Below, piece after piece: positions 24,118 to 36,900 of a DNA stretch of 64,000 nt (the first letter of the stretch is position 1; the number at the start of each line of letters is the position of its first letter). The notes under the pieces are model-generated. The model saw nothing but the letters and a program-made list of their open reading frames with translations. It did no database searches and had not been told where the DNA came from. The stretch is taken from contig CM061140.1 of NCBI GenBank assembly GCA_030789695.1, positions 168,664,319-168,728,318 on the forward strand, given 5' to 3'. The translations under genes and the position numbers were made by a program. Source of the DNA: Scilla litardierei. Taxonomy: Eukaryota; Streptophyta; Magnoliopsida; Asparagales; Asparagaceae.

Positions 24118-24943
24118 ATGGAAACCAATTCGAAATCTCAAGCGCAAAACTCGGTGATCAAACTGGTACGTAAAATTTCATCCAATTGTTTCTTTTTCAT
24201 TCAAATTTCAAAACAAAAACAACACGAGTACCACAAATCGTTCACTGCTTCATATCGAAACCACTAGAGAGATAATCCTCAGAGGTACAAGGACAAAGTG
24301 TGCATCGGCTGTGGTGCTGGGTTCGCCGGCGACAGGCCCGCCGCCGCTCTCACTCTTCTCCGGCGGGTCCCTCAGATCGATTACATCGTTCTCGAGTGTT
24401 TGGCCGAACGAACCCTCGCCGATCGGTACAAGGTCATGCTCGCAGGTGGCAAAGGCTACGACCCAAAACGTAATCCTTTTTTTATTTACTTAGTTACTTC
24501 AATTTTAGATAGGATTCTTATTGCGACTGATTAATTGAAAGAGTTTTTGTAGTTTCGAAGTGGATGTCAGTGCTGTTGCCTTTGGCTGTGGAGAGAGGAG
24601 TTTGCATAATCACTAACATGGGCGCAAGTAAGGATTTTTGTTTTCCTTTTTTCTAATCCTCTAAAATTTTGAGCTGTGCTAATTTTGTCGTGTTTAAATG
24701 CCTTAAGTCGATCCAATTGGTGCTCAGAAGGAGACTCTGGATATAGCAAGCAAGATAGGGATTAGTGTGACTGTGGCAGTTGCTTACGAAGTTGCCGATG
24801 CGGATTTAGGTACTGACTGCTTCTGGCATTCGTTGCATTTGTTTGTTTATGGCAGTATTTCGTCCCTGAACCACTAATTATTACTATATTATCCTTTTGA
24901 AGGTTCTTCATCATCAACTGAAGAATGCAGTAAACTTGAAGGA
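24118..24943 (+). CDS. AtuA-family gene, exons 1-5
   Basis: Five short exons separated by introns of 117, 83, 80 and 93 bp. Exon 1 codes for 16 residues and ends at phase 0. Exons 2, 3 and 4 end at phase 1. Exon 5 is only 41 nt and ends at phase 0 before GTAAGT. Together they give the N-terminal glycine-rich motif and the CLAERT block. Confidence 0.88.
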
Positions 24944-27900
24944 GTAAGTTTCTACTATCTTCATTTTACAAGTTTGCTATTATCTGTGTGATTTATGGGG
25001 TTTCCTACCATAACAGGAAATAAGATGTCCGTATAAACACTTGTACATGTTTAGTATTGTGACTTGGGGATTTATTTACCTTTAACACAATCAATGGATG
25101 AGAAATGCGCATCTCTTCAAAATGAATCTCCCATGCTTCACCTGATCTGCTTTTATTACCATTGCATTTTGCAATTCTATTTGTTGATGTCCTTACAGTA
25201 GTAATCTTATTTACAATCCCTCTTGCCAATCATGTGAAACTGAGTTCAATTCCTTTTTCACTGCAATAAAAGTATTAAACTTCGTATGTTGTGTCTTAGT
25301 CCTTTTCTACATAGTACCGAACGCTTGAAATCATGTCCAGCCGTTCTTGTTTCATTGTTTAAGCAATATAATTTTAAATAAAAATAACCATTTTACCTTG
25401 CTGATTGTTAATTTGAGGTTGTATGTGATACACAGAAGGAGTTAATGTTAATTCTCACTTTATCACAACTTTAGGAATCATTGGTCTTGCAAACACACAC
25501 TATAGCCCGTCTGTGTCCTCTCTGAAGTCTTTTCATCCCAATGAAAGGAGACATCTGCACTTAGTTAACGTGGAATTAACCATCATGCCGCGTGATTAAT
25601 TTTTACATGGTTTATAACTCTGTTTCTTCACTTTTGTTTCCTAAAAATCCCATATGTTATTTTGAGAAATAGCCAAACATGTGCATTTGGTGCCTTTACC
25701 ATGATTTAAACACTGGTCTCCCCTTTGCCAATCCTTCCAAGCATCACTTAGAGACGCTCCATAAACAAGACAATTGGTGCTGTTTTACATATTCCCTGCA
25801 TCCTTGATAATGGATCAGTCGGCAGTGCTTTTTGATGCTAGTGGAGCAGTAAAATGTATGGTTTACTTCTATCCGTTCAAAGTGTTGAAATTAGTCTTGG
25901 AATTTTCAAGTTGGATATATTATTCTAGTAAAAACTTTTAGACTCTACTCATCTGAAGTGCATAGCAACTTGTTAGGATTGTCAAAGCATATCTGGTAAA
26001 TCCACTGGCATTTCCTTTTTTTGTGAAGCATGCATATATAACTTGTTACGGTATTCTGACATTTTGCACCTATACTTGTGTGAAGAATACACTTAGATTC
26101 TTGTAATGTTACCCTTTTGTTTGCTCACATCCTTTTTCTGCCTATTATTGAATTAGCCCATCTGCTTCTGCATTAGCTTTTAACCTTCATTCGCATATCA
26201 ATATATTATTTTTATTACTTTCCATTCAAGTCACAAATTTTATTTTACTTGAACGCCAGTCACATGCATCATATTAAATTGTGGTTATTTATAAATTTAT
26301 TTTGGCGGTCACATAAAGTGTTGGTATACTGTCTCTCCTTCACCAGTATGCCATAGTTATATGATTTTCTAGCTCATCTGCTTGTCATCTTCGTAGTTAT
26401 ATGATTTTCATAGGATGGCTTCATGTGTTATTTTGATCCCATGTAGCCTTTTATACTTCTGTACTTAATTTAAAAATTTGCCTTAACTCTGACTAAATTT
26501 TTACTTCTGTTACTAACTCATCCCGGTCTTGTCTTAGAATAAAATTTGACTTTATTTTAACCTTACAAGTTTATTTGACGAATTGTGTCTACATTTACAA
26601 ATATAAATACAACTATATAAGTATATCACAGACATCACTAAACTTATTCTACAACAGTTTCAAATTCTTACTGATGCCTTCTACCTTCCTCATAAACCTA
26701 TCCAAATGTATTTTACGTGTTAATACAATAATATGTCTTAAATAAATAAAAGTACATATATATGTTCCATATCACATGCTTCTTTTTTGGTACATCATTT
26801 TTGGGTATGAAACTGCTATTCCGGTTTAAATTATTTGACGAGTTAGAGTGTGAATACGCGTTGTAGTTGCACATAGGGTTGTAATTTAAGTTTGAAAAGG
26901 TTGCGTTTACATACGGTCACCTGTAACTTAAATCCATTGATTTTTGTAGTTAAAGGTTATAAGTTTGTCACATGTTTCTATCTGTAAGAAGTATGTTTGC
27001 TTGTTAAGGCTATCCCTATGTATTTGATTTGCTGACTATTTTCCTTTTCAGCTAATTTATTTTTAAACCGTTTTCCTTTAATTTATATCTGATATTTTTT
27101 TTTGGACACGTGAAGGGTTCAAGTACATATCTGGGAGCTGCTCCAATTGTTCAATGCCTAGAGAGATATAAACCTCATGTAGTAATTACTTCAAGGGTTG
27201 CGGATGCTGCATTATTCTTAGCCCCAATGGTATAAAAATCGTCAACCACATTTTGTGTGACTATAAATATTTCTTTCACTTTTTCATGTTAGCAATAATA
27301 CCTTTCCAACTTTTCCACTCATGTTTTTTATTTATAAATTCTTGTCATAATTACTTTATTAATGTGTTGTGTACCAGACCAACTAAAGCCCCTATGGAAT
27401 CACATGGCGGGGAGTGTTTAGAATTGTTGTTTTCAAATGTCTTTGATGCAATATCTTAGCTGTTAGGCAATCGTCTGACATTGTGTTTCAGTCCAGCTCA
27501 AAGATGCTTTCCCTTCTTGTACTTAACCATTGTCATTTGAGGTTGCACAATTACGTTTTATATGCTTGGAGAATAACACAATAAAGATCCACATATATGA
27601 CATGCATAATATTATTTTCTGTAGTAATGATATTTTACTTTCTTTGATATCAGCACCTAGCATACTTCACACTGAGTTCAGCACCTGGAATACTTCACAC
27701 CGAGTTCGGCACCTGCCAAATCAACTATATATTTGCAATTATTGGTTCCTCTGGAAGAGAATGCATGTACATTTGCCGAGAATAGATAACTTTTAACTTT
27801 TTATTGAATGGCAAGCAGAGCTGAAGTTTGTGTTTCAGATAAAACTTAAAAGAGTGCATATCCAACGTGCTGAAAAAGATGCTTCTTAGAATATTGTCAA

Positions 27901-30900
27901 GTCCAGTTACATACTTTGGGTAGCATTTGTTTAGGATATAAACTTGTAAGAAGTTATAAATAAGAAAAATATTATTTAGAATAAAAGCCATAATTTAAAG
28001 AGAAGTATTGGCGTTGTTTATATAGTTAAAAATACAAGACAAATATAATTAAGATTACAATTTATGCATAACTCCATAATTGACTTAACTCTATAATTGT
28101 AAGAATATAATTTCCATTTCAAACCAAAAGCTCTTCTAATTCTAATATTAACTCTAGCACACACCTCAAGCTGGGGCACATATATCATATGCTCCAAGCT
28201 TGGTACAAATATACTTTACTATTGAACCACCTAAATATTTGGTGAATACATCAGCCGGCCAACTAAACATCTGATTTGATGAGTCTTCTCAACCATTGTG
28301 GAAGTTGGCTCGATTTTAGCGCTGATGAGTCATTTGTTATTCAGCCGAGCTATCTTGTGCCGAGATAGCTCGTCTGTGCCCGGATCCGACCCATCTAATT
28401 CGGCACAAGTCAGATAGGTCGAATGTTGAGCTATGAGACTTCAACAGTGATTGAACTCTCGGTCGTGAGGGTCGGTGGCTCAGATGGATCGACAGCCTTA
28501 CCGTTCGACCTACCAGTGGGTCGAACAACTTGTGTCAGCACTTCGGATCACTCGGTCTTCAGGAGGAAGCTCGGTCGTGCAGAGTGGGACCCACTTGGAT
28601 GTGACGGAGGCCAGTAGGTGTGACGCATGCTTACAAGGGTTTGGCGCATTAATTGCGTAGAGTTGTGATAGGATATGAATTCCATTAAAGCCGGAATTCG
28701 TATCTTTTGGGGACTCCTCCTCATGATGTCACCTATTGTACCCAAGGGGTATATATAGGGAGTTTTAGAGGAGGGTTTTGTGTGGAACAAATTGGAGAGT
28801 CCTTGAGCCGCCATTTGTGAGAGCCAACTTCGAGAGATATTGTTGTGAGCCTTTGGAGAGATTGTTATGTGCTTCTTTGTTTGTGAAGCGAAAATTTGTG
28901 TATATTCTTTCCTTTCGTAATCAAGCTCATTGGTGTTCCCTTGACCGGTCGATGGCCTAAAGTTGTCATCTCTCTTAGCGCTTCTCGTTTGTTTGCGTTG
29001 CTTGTCCTTATCCTCGGTCATCGACGATTCTGTGTATTCCGCTGTAGTGTGCGTCACTGCACAACAAATTGGTAACCAAGCTGTATGGTGTTGAAGATTA
29101 GCGTAGGAGGCGAGGATGAGTAACGATGGTGATGACAGTTTCTTAAAGGCGTGGACTTCTGGAGTGCATGCTCCAGTTGGTCGGACTATCGTGTGCAACA
29201 CGAAGTTCGACATTGAGAAGTTTGATGGAAAGATCAACTTCAATATGTGGAGATGCGAAGTCTTGGATGCCTTTGATAGGCTCATTACCTACGTGAGGCG
29301 GCGCACCAAGGGGAGACCGGACCCCTCTATTTGAATCAGGGGCGTTTTCACAACTCTTGACCCTTTTGTTTTGTTTTAATTGCTATATGGGCATTTGGGT
29401 AATTTGTTAATTAGCAACATTGTATTAGAGGGTATGGTTGTGGCCGGCCCTATCTATGCCATTGATTTGATTTTTGTGTGAGATTTTTCCAAGGAGAGTG
29501 TGGACGTCCTCTATACTGGCGTCTTGGAAGGGTGGTTGCCCCTCATAATTGTAGCCAAGTTATCTCTTCTATTTGAATTTTCATCAATAAATTTTCAGAT
29601 TTGTTTCAGGATCTATCAATTTAGTATCAGAGCGTATCGATCCGTGGCGGCGTCGACGAGGGCCAAAGATCACATTGATGTATTAGAGGAGAAACTTAAT
29701 GGGGAGATCGAAGGTGTGAGAAAACCCTAACGGAGAACGGTGTGCGATTGCAAAGTTGACGGCTTCCGTTGAGCGGATCGCGGCTTCCAACGAGAGGATG
29801 AATGCTAGGCAAGACACAAGATGAGGCACTCACGCAAATCATCTTCCAACTTTCGATACTCACCAGAAAGGGTGGAAACGACGGCGCAAACCCTAATCCT
29901 TCAAAAAGGTGCCATTATTGGAGAAGGGGAAGGAGAAGATGAAGAATTTTGACGAGGGTTTGCTTTCGAACGCCGACGATTACTTTAAATACGAAGAGGA
30001 GGAGCCGTGGAAGGAAGATGAGATCACACGACACAACGACAACACGGAGGGAACCAGACGAACCCTAGGAATCTCCTGGGGGGTCGGCCGACACATCTGG
30101 AGGCAACTGAGGGCTTGCGGGGGCCCGACGACCATGGCTGGGGCCCCGCTAGCCACGTCAGCCTCGCGTGGGCCTGGGGGCTCCTCCCCTGGACCGGGCG
30201 GGCCACGGCGGCACTTCAGCGGCCCAGACGGCCCTTCCACAGGGCCGTCTGGCCCCTATGCACACCCGACAGCCCTTGCGGGCCCTGCCGATCATCGACA
30301 GGGCCGCTGGGGCCCTGACAGTGACTGGCAAGACCCGACGGCCCTTCCATAAGGCCGCCCGGGTCCCACTAAGACATGGGGAGTTACGCACGGCCCTTCG
30401 GGCCCACAACGAGGGGGTTACGGGCTCGAGGGAGGGTTTCAGCCACTTCCAGATGTCCGGACATGTGCGTATGACTGAGATTTCTATTCTGGGGATTTTC
30501 AGGAGTATGTCGATGATGGAGAGGGGTTTTGGGATCCCCAGATTCACGGTATGACGATGACAACCGACAACACCCACCTCGCACTTATGATGGATACCCT
30601 GGAGGGACAAGAGGAGGCTACAGAGACCTCGAGGAGGATCGGGGTGGATGGACTGGGGGTGATGACCGAGGAGACCATGGACCTGGGGGAGTAAGCCCAC
30701 AGGGGCTTCTAGGGGCACAGAAATATTTACCATCCTAACCGCCAGAGACACCACAATGGGAGAGCAGACCAAATACTCTTTTGGGGTGGATAGCAGAGTA
30801 CAGAAGTTGAAGATGCCCATATTCGAGGGGGAGGATCCACACGCGTGGATTTACAGGGCGGAGAGGTCTTTACAGTGTCCAGTATGACTGAGGCATAGAA

Positions 30901-33900
30901 ACTGGAGGCGGCAACATTATGTTTGGAGGGCAAGGCCCTGGTGTGGTATCAGTGGAGGGAGCATTGGCGCCCATTTCGCAGTTGGGAGGAGATCAAGGTC
31001 ATCATATTAGAGAGGTTTCGGGAGCCTCACATGTGAACCTCCAGGAGCGGTTATTCGTGCTCAGGTATGACGGGTTTGTTAGGGAGTACATAGAGAAGTT
31101 TGAGACTCTCTTAGGGCGAGTGCGAGGGGTCTCTGACGAGTCACTGGAGGGTCCTTTCATAAAAAGACTAAAGCTCATTATTCGCTCAGGTATTCGTCCA
31201 TACAAAACCTCAGGGGTTGGTAGAGGTCATGGAAATGGCACAGATGGTAGATGAGCACCAGATGGAGGAGAGAGCCAAGAGCGGTTTGGGTGTGCAGGTT
31301 CAGCGGGGAGCTTCAGTAGCAGTAGGGGGGCCGAAAGTAGCCACATGGACAGATCAGACGAATAAGGAGAAGGTTGGGGAGAAGAGCAGTGCACCACCAG
31401 CAAGGGGCAGTTCAGGAGGATGACAGACGCCAGGATGAGAGAGAAGCGTCAGAAGAGGCTCTGCTTCAGGTGTGATGAGAGGTTCACACCAGGCCACATG
31501 TGCGCAGGGTGCAAGCTGCCGGTGCTGTTGCTAGAGGATGAGGATGATGAGGCTGAAGTTGAGGATGAGGCCACATGGGAGGAGGATACGGAGGACCATC
31601 AGTTGGATGTAGCGAAGGACTCCCTAAACTCCGTGGTAGGGTTCACCCCAAACCAAACCATAAAGTTGAGAGGGCATATCGATGACCAGGAGGTGACAGT
31701 TCTTATTGACAGTGGGGCTACCCATAATTTCATCTTCAGGAGGGTGGTGGAACAGCAGGGGCTGCAGTTGGTGGACAACGGCAGTTTTAGTGTGATGATG
31801 AGGATTGACAAGAAGGAGAGCAGCTAAGGAGTGTGCCGAGGACTGGTGCTGACATTGCAGAGGATATATGTGTTAGCAGACTTTTTGCCCTTAGACTTGG
31901 GAAGTATAGATGTCATCTTGGGCATGACGTGGCTATAGACGTTGGGGGAGATGAATGTGAACTGGAAGCTGCTCATGATAGAGTTACAGGAGGACGGGAG
32001 AGCAATTGTACTGCAAGAGGACCCTAGTCTGTGCAGAGCTTTGGACTCGCTGAAGACCATAGTGAGGACCATCCAGGCAGAGGGGGTAGTTTCTTGGTGG
32101 AGTTACACATGCTAGCAGGCGAGGGTGGCGCTGAGGCCGGTTGTGGGCAGCCGATCCCGGGGGAGGTGCAGACGTTGCTGGAGCAGTTTGAGGAGGTTTT
32201 TTCAAAAGCCTCGGGGCCTCCCACCACCTAGAGACCATGATCACACCAAAGTTTTGTGGGACGGCGTGTCCCCATCAGCGTGAGGCCCTATCGTTACCCA
32301 CAGACACAGAAGAATGAAATCGAGAGGATAGTGGCAGAGATGGTTCAGGCTGGTGTTATCCAGCCCAGTGTGAGTCCCTTCTCCAGTCCGGTGCTGTCGG
32401 TGAAGAAGAAGGATAAGAGCTGATGCTTTTGTGTAGCTTACAGAGCATTAAATAAGGAGACGGTGCCAGATAAGTTTCCCATACCAGTGATTGACGAGCT
32501 CCTGGATGAGTTACATGGTTCAGCCATCTTTCAAAGATCGACCTCAAATCAGGCTACCACCAAGATTAGGATGTGAGAGGATGATGTGCCCAAGACTGCC
32601 TTCAGGGCATATGAAGGCCACTACGAGTTCTTAGTCATGCCTTTCGGCTTGACTAACGCACCTACTACTTTTCCGGTCTTGATGAACAATGTATTCCGAT
32701 CTTACCTGAGGCGATTTGTACTAGTATTTTTTGACGATATCCTTATATACAGTCGCTCTTTGGAGGAGCACTTGGATCATCTGCAGGTAGTTTTTCAGGA
32801 GTTGCGTACCACCACCTATATGCAAACAGGAAGACGTGTCTATTTGGGCAGCCACGGGTTGAGTACTTGGGACATGTGGTGTCCTCAGAGGGAGTAGCAG
32901 CCGACAGAGCAAAGATAACGGCGATGCTGGATTGGTCGTGCTCCACTACCCTCAGGGGGCTGATGAGATTCCTGGGTCTTACAGGTTACTACATGAGATT
33001 TGTATAGGGTTATTGTATGATCGCTTGGCCACTTACGGAGCTGCTAAAGAAGGACCAGTTTGTTTGGAGTGACAAGGCGACTCTAGCATTCGAGGCCTTG
33101 AAAAAGGCCATGACTACCGTACTAGTGTTGGCATTGCCAGATTTTTCGAGACTCTTTATTATGGAGGCAGATACTTCAGGACATGGACTAGGGGCGGTGC
33201 TTATGCAGGATCAGAGACATATTTCCTACTACAGCCAGGTACTAATGGCAATGGCCAGATTGAAGTCTGTTTATGAAAGGGAGTTGATGGCTATAGTCCT
33301 CTCCATTCAGAAATGGAGGTCATATTTGCTGCGGCGGAGCTTCTTGGTTCACACAGATCAGAGGAGTCTCAAGTACATTGTAACGACTGGTTTTCATGTA
33401 TCTGGATTTATTATATTATAATATATGTTTTGGTGGATTTTCTCCTCATGTGTGGTTTTCGTCTCCGTAACTTTCATTTTCGATCGTTTCGTCGTGTTTT
33501 CTCGTTTCTTCCTTAGGATCGTCGATTTCGGAGTAAGTCATTCATGACGGGCTCCATAACGGTCGTATCTTACTATTAGATCAAGCCTAGGAGTCTTAGG
33601 AATCGATCCCGGGGCTCCGCGCTCCGTATCGGAACTTTTGGTGCTAATTAGCCGGTGTAAGAAGGGCCACCGACCGACTAGATGACGATCCAGTCGGTCG
33701 GCAAACCTTCTTGAACCGACTAGTTGGCTTTCTAAATTATTCTGGAGTTACTGTTTATCGTTAGTCGGTCTAAGAACGTTGGTTGACCGACTAGGTTGCA
33801 AACTAGTCGGTCGGCAATGCTTCTTTAACCGACTAACTCATCAACTATTTTTGACACTAGTTACTGTTTACTCTTAGTCGGTCTAAGAACGTTCATCGAC

Positions 33901-36900
33901 CGACTAGATCTCAAACTAGTCGGTCAGTAGTTGTTCTTGGACCGACTAACTCTTAGTTCAGGTTTTCGACTGGAGTTACTGTTTACACTTAGTCGGTCTG
34001 CGTTGTTCAACCGACCGACTAGATCTCAAACTAGTCGGTCAGCAGTTGTTCTTTGACCGACTAAGCAGTGCAGGAAACCCTAGTTTTGCCCTAGCCGCCA
34101 CCAAACTCTATAAATACCCCTCCAAACGTTTTCTTCTCATCCCTCACGACCTAAAACCCTAATTTCTCCCCCATTGAGCCCACATCTCCCTCAAACCATT
34201 AATCCTTCATCCCAAGCTCATCCTCCATCATCCAAACCCTCCCTCAACTCATTCCACCTCTCATCTTCCCCAAATCTCCATCAAAATCCCCATAATCCCC
34301 CAAAACCCTATTTCTCCAAACTTCTCCAATCATTTCCAGATCTGAACCCTAGGTTCCCCGGAGCGTTTCTTCCGTCGCCGTGGTTGCTCGGCGTTATTCT
34401 CCCGTTCCCTACACGGTAATACTCGATTCCTTTAGTTTTAGCATAACCCACATTGACATTGTGAAACCCTAATAAAATGGATTATTAGATGATTAGGGTT
34501 CTAATAAGAAATCAATTTAGAATCATTGTGCTAATGATTGTTTTGTCATAACAGTGGTCCATTCCGTAGTTAGCTTGTGTGACGATCTTCATTGCTCGTC
34601 AATCCCGGTATCAGGCAAGTGAAACTTGCATCTCTTGTTTTGGGCCATGTCTTAGGCCATTTACCTTGCTTTAGCGTAAAAGAGACTAGACGGTGAAAGG
34701 ATAGCCGTTTAGACGCCATTGACCTAGCTTGACAACGAAGCTTGGTCCGTCACCCTCATCATGCTTGTATGTCACGTTTACTTTCCCTTAACGGTACGCG
34801 AATTAACTGTTCATGTCATCCATGCATCCTTAACTGTTATTGCATTTTAACTGCCATGTTTAATTTAAATTAACGGTACGCGAATATGTTCATTTCTTAG
34901 CATTTTGCCTGTCACGTTTAAATACGATTAACGGTACGCATATTAACTGCTCATGTCATTGCATGCTTGATTACTCATCGTGAATGCGTAGCTTTGCTAC
35001 AGACTTGTACTATTTGTTTCGGCTAGGCACCCACCTTGCGTGGGCACAATCCTATGCCAATTTCACTTTCTGGCTCGTGTTCCAGAAGACGAGCTCAATA
35101 CAGCCTGCGGGCAATAGGGCACTCGTTGAGTGATCCCTTGTACTTGATACTTGAACACAGCCTGCGGGCAATAGGGCACTCGTTGAGCGATCTCTTGTAC
35201 TTGTACTTGTTACTTGACATTACATGTCACAACAACCACTTGCCACTTGTACTCTACTTTACTTTACTTGTTACCACCTTACCTTACTTGCCATGCACCA
35301 TACTTTAACTGCTAGGTTGCTAGTTTACCTTGCTTCCGTTTTCTTGCCCAAGTCTTTCGACTTGCTGACATGTGCCCCTTTTCTCTTTTGGGTGACACAT
35401 GTTAGAGCCAGAGCCCGAGTTACTTGCTGAGGACGTGGTGTTCGCTGACGCTGAGTCAGAAACCGCGTTGATCGAGGACTACGTTGACACTGGGGATCAG
35501 TCTTAGTGTCTTCGTTTAGCTTTTGTTAGGCTGCTTAATTGTCGGTGCGTGGCACCTAGTTTGATACTCTGTTATGTTTGTGTTGCTTTTGTTTGTCCTT
35601 GTTCTGGGCCTTAGACTCTTTCCTGTTAGCCTGGTGGCTTTTCTGTGATGTTGAATATTTTGTGGACAAACTTTGGGATTGGTATTTCATATCCGTCTCT
35701 TTATTATTATTATTGTTGTTGTTCCTTTTGCGATTACAGGGACATGCTTATACTAAATTGACGCTTATCAGGCGTGCAGCTTCACAGCTCCACGTCTGAG
35801 CGGACCTTCTCACGTCTCGCCTCCATTTTAGGGAAGCGGGTCGTGACATACATACTAGAGGAGCGCATGGTAGCAGAGGAGCATCAGAAGTGGCTGCGGA
35901 AGTTGATGTGGTACAGATTTGAGATAGAGTACCGCTGAGGGCTGGAGACAAAGCTGCGGACGCACTGTCACGACGAGATGAGGATGTACACTTGACAGCT
36001 TTGTCGTTTTCAGTGTTACAGGACCGTGAGCCATTACAACAGGAGGTTGAGGAGAACCAGGAGCTGGCAGACATCCGAGCAACACTGTTGTTGCAGGGTC
36101 AGGGGAGCATCCAGGATATGCGTTGTAGGATCAAAGATTCCTATATTGGGGACGCCTGGTACTACCGCGGACATCCACACATATTCTAGACATACTCTAG
36201 GAGTTTCACAACAGTGCAGTGGGGGGACATTTTGGCGTCCTCAAGACCTATCAGAGACTGGCGAGAGAGGTCTATTGGAAGGGTATGAAGAAGGATGTTT
36301 CGAAGATGGTGGCGCAGTGTGACGTTTGCCAGCGTCACAAGTACTTGGCGGTTGCTCCTGGTGGTTTGCTACAGCCACTGTCCTTACCCGAGAGGGTCTG
36401 GGAGGATCTATCCATGGACTTCATTGATATGTTGCCTAAGTCTGGAGGGTTCACCGTGATACTTGTTGTTGTAGACTGCCTCAGCAAGTATGCACATTTC
36501 GTACCACTTAGGCATTCCTACAACGAAGTTTCAGTGTCAGATGTGTTTCTGAAGGAGATTATTTGTTTACACGGGCCGCATATGTCCACTGTGTCGGACA
36601 AGGACAATGTATTTTTGAGCAGGTTCTGGCAGGAGCTCTTTAGGCTGCAGGGGACGGCACTGAAGCAAAGTACAACATACCACCTTCAGACAGATGGCCA
36701 GACTGAGGTCGTCAATAGGAGTATTGAGACTACTTACGATGCTTCATCTCAGAGAGCCCGAAGGAGTGGACCCGTTGGCTACCATGGACAGAGTATTGGT
36801 ACAACATGTCTTATCACACGACAGACCATACGACTCCTTTCAGGATATTTTATGGTCGGGGTTCTCCACATTTGTTGCATTATGGGTAGGAGACGACACC

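Larger units (their letters stand above)
33379..35848 (+). mobile_element. Solo LTR D inside the Gypsy-C RNase H
   Basis: Begins TGTAACGAC and ends GTCGTGACA, near-perfect terminal inverted repeats with TG...CA, and is flanked by an exact 5-bp duplication TACAT (33374-33378, 35849-35853). The RNase H text resumes in register after it ([13 protein letters not shown]). 2,470 bp without any gag or pol, so this is a single LTR left by recombination. A TATA box CTATAAATACCCC lies near 34109, and a leader-like AAAACCCTAA follows. The TGTMACGAC start recalls Tekay-type gypsy LTRs. Strand is taken from the TATA/leader order. Confidence 0.85.

Noticed and set aside
28548..29285. 245-codon minus-strand open frame
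   Set aside because: It lies antisense to the Copia-B LTR and gag start, shows no domain, and the plus strand fully explains the region.
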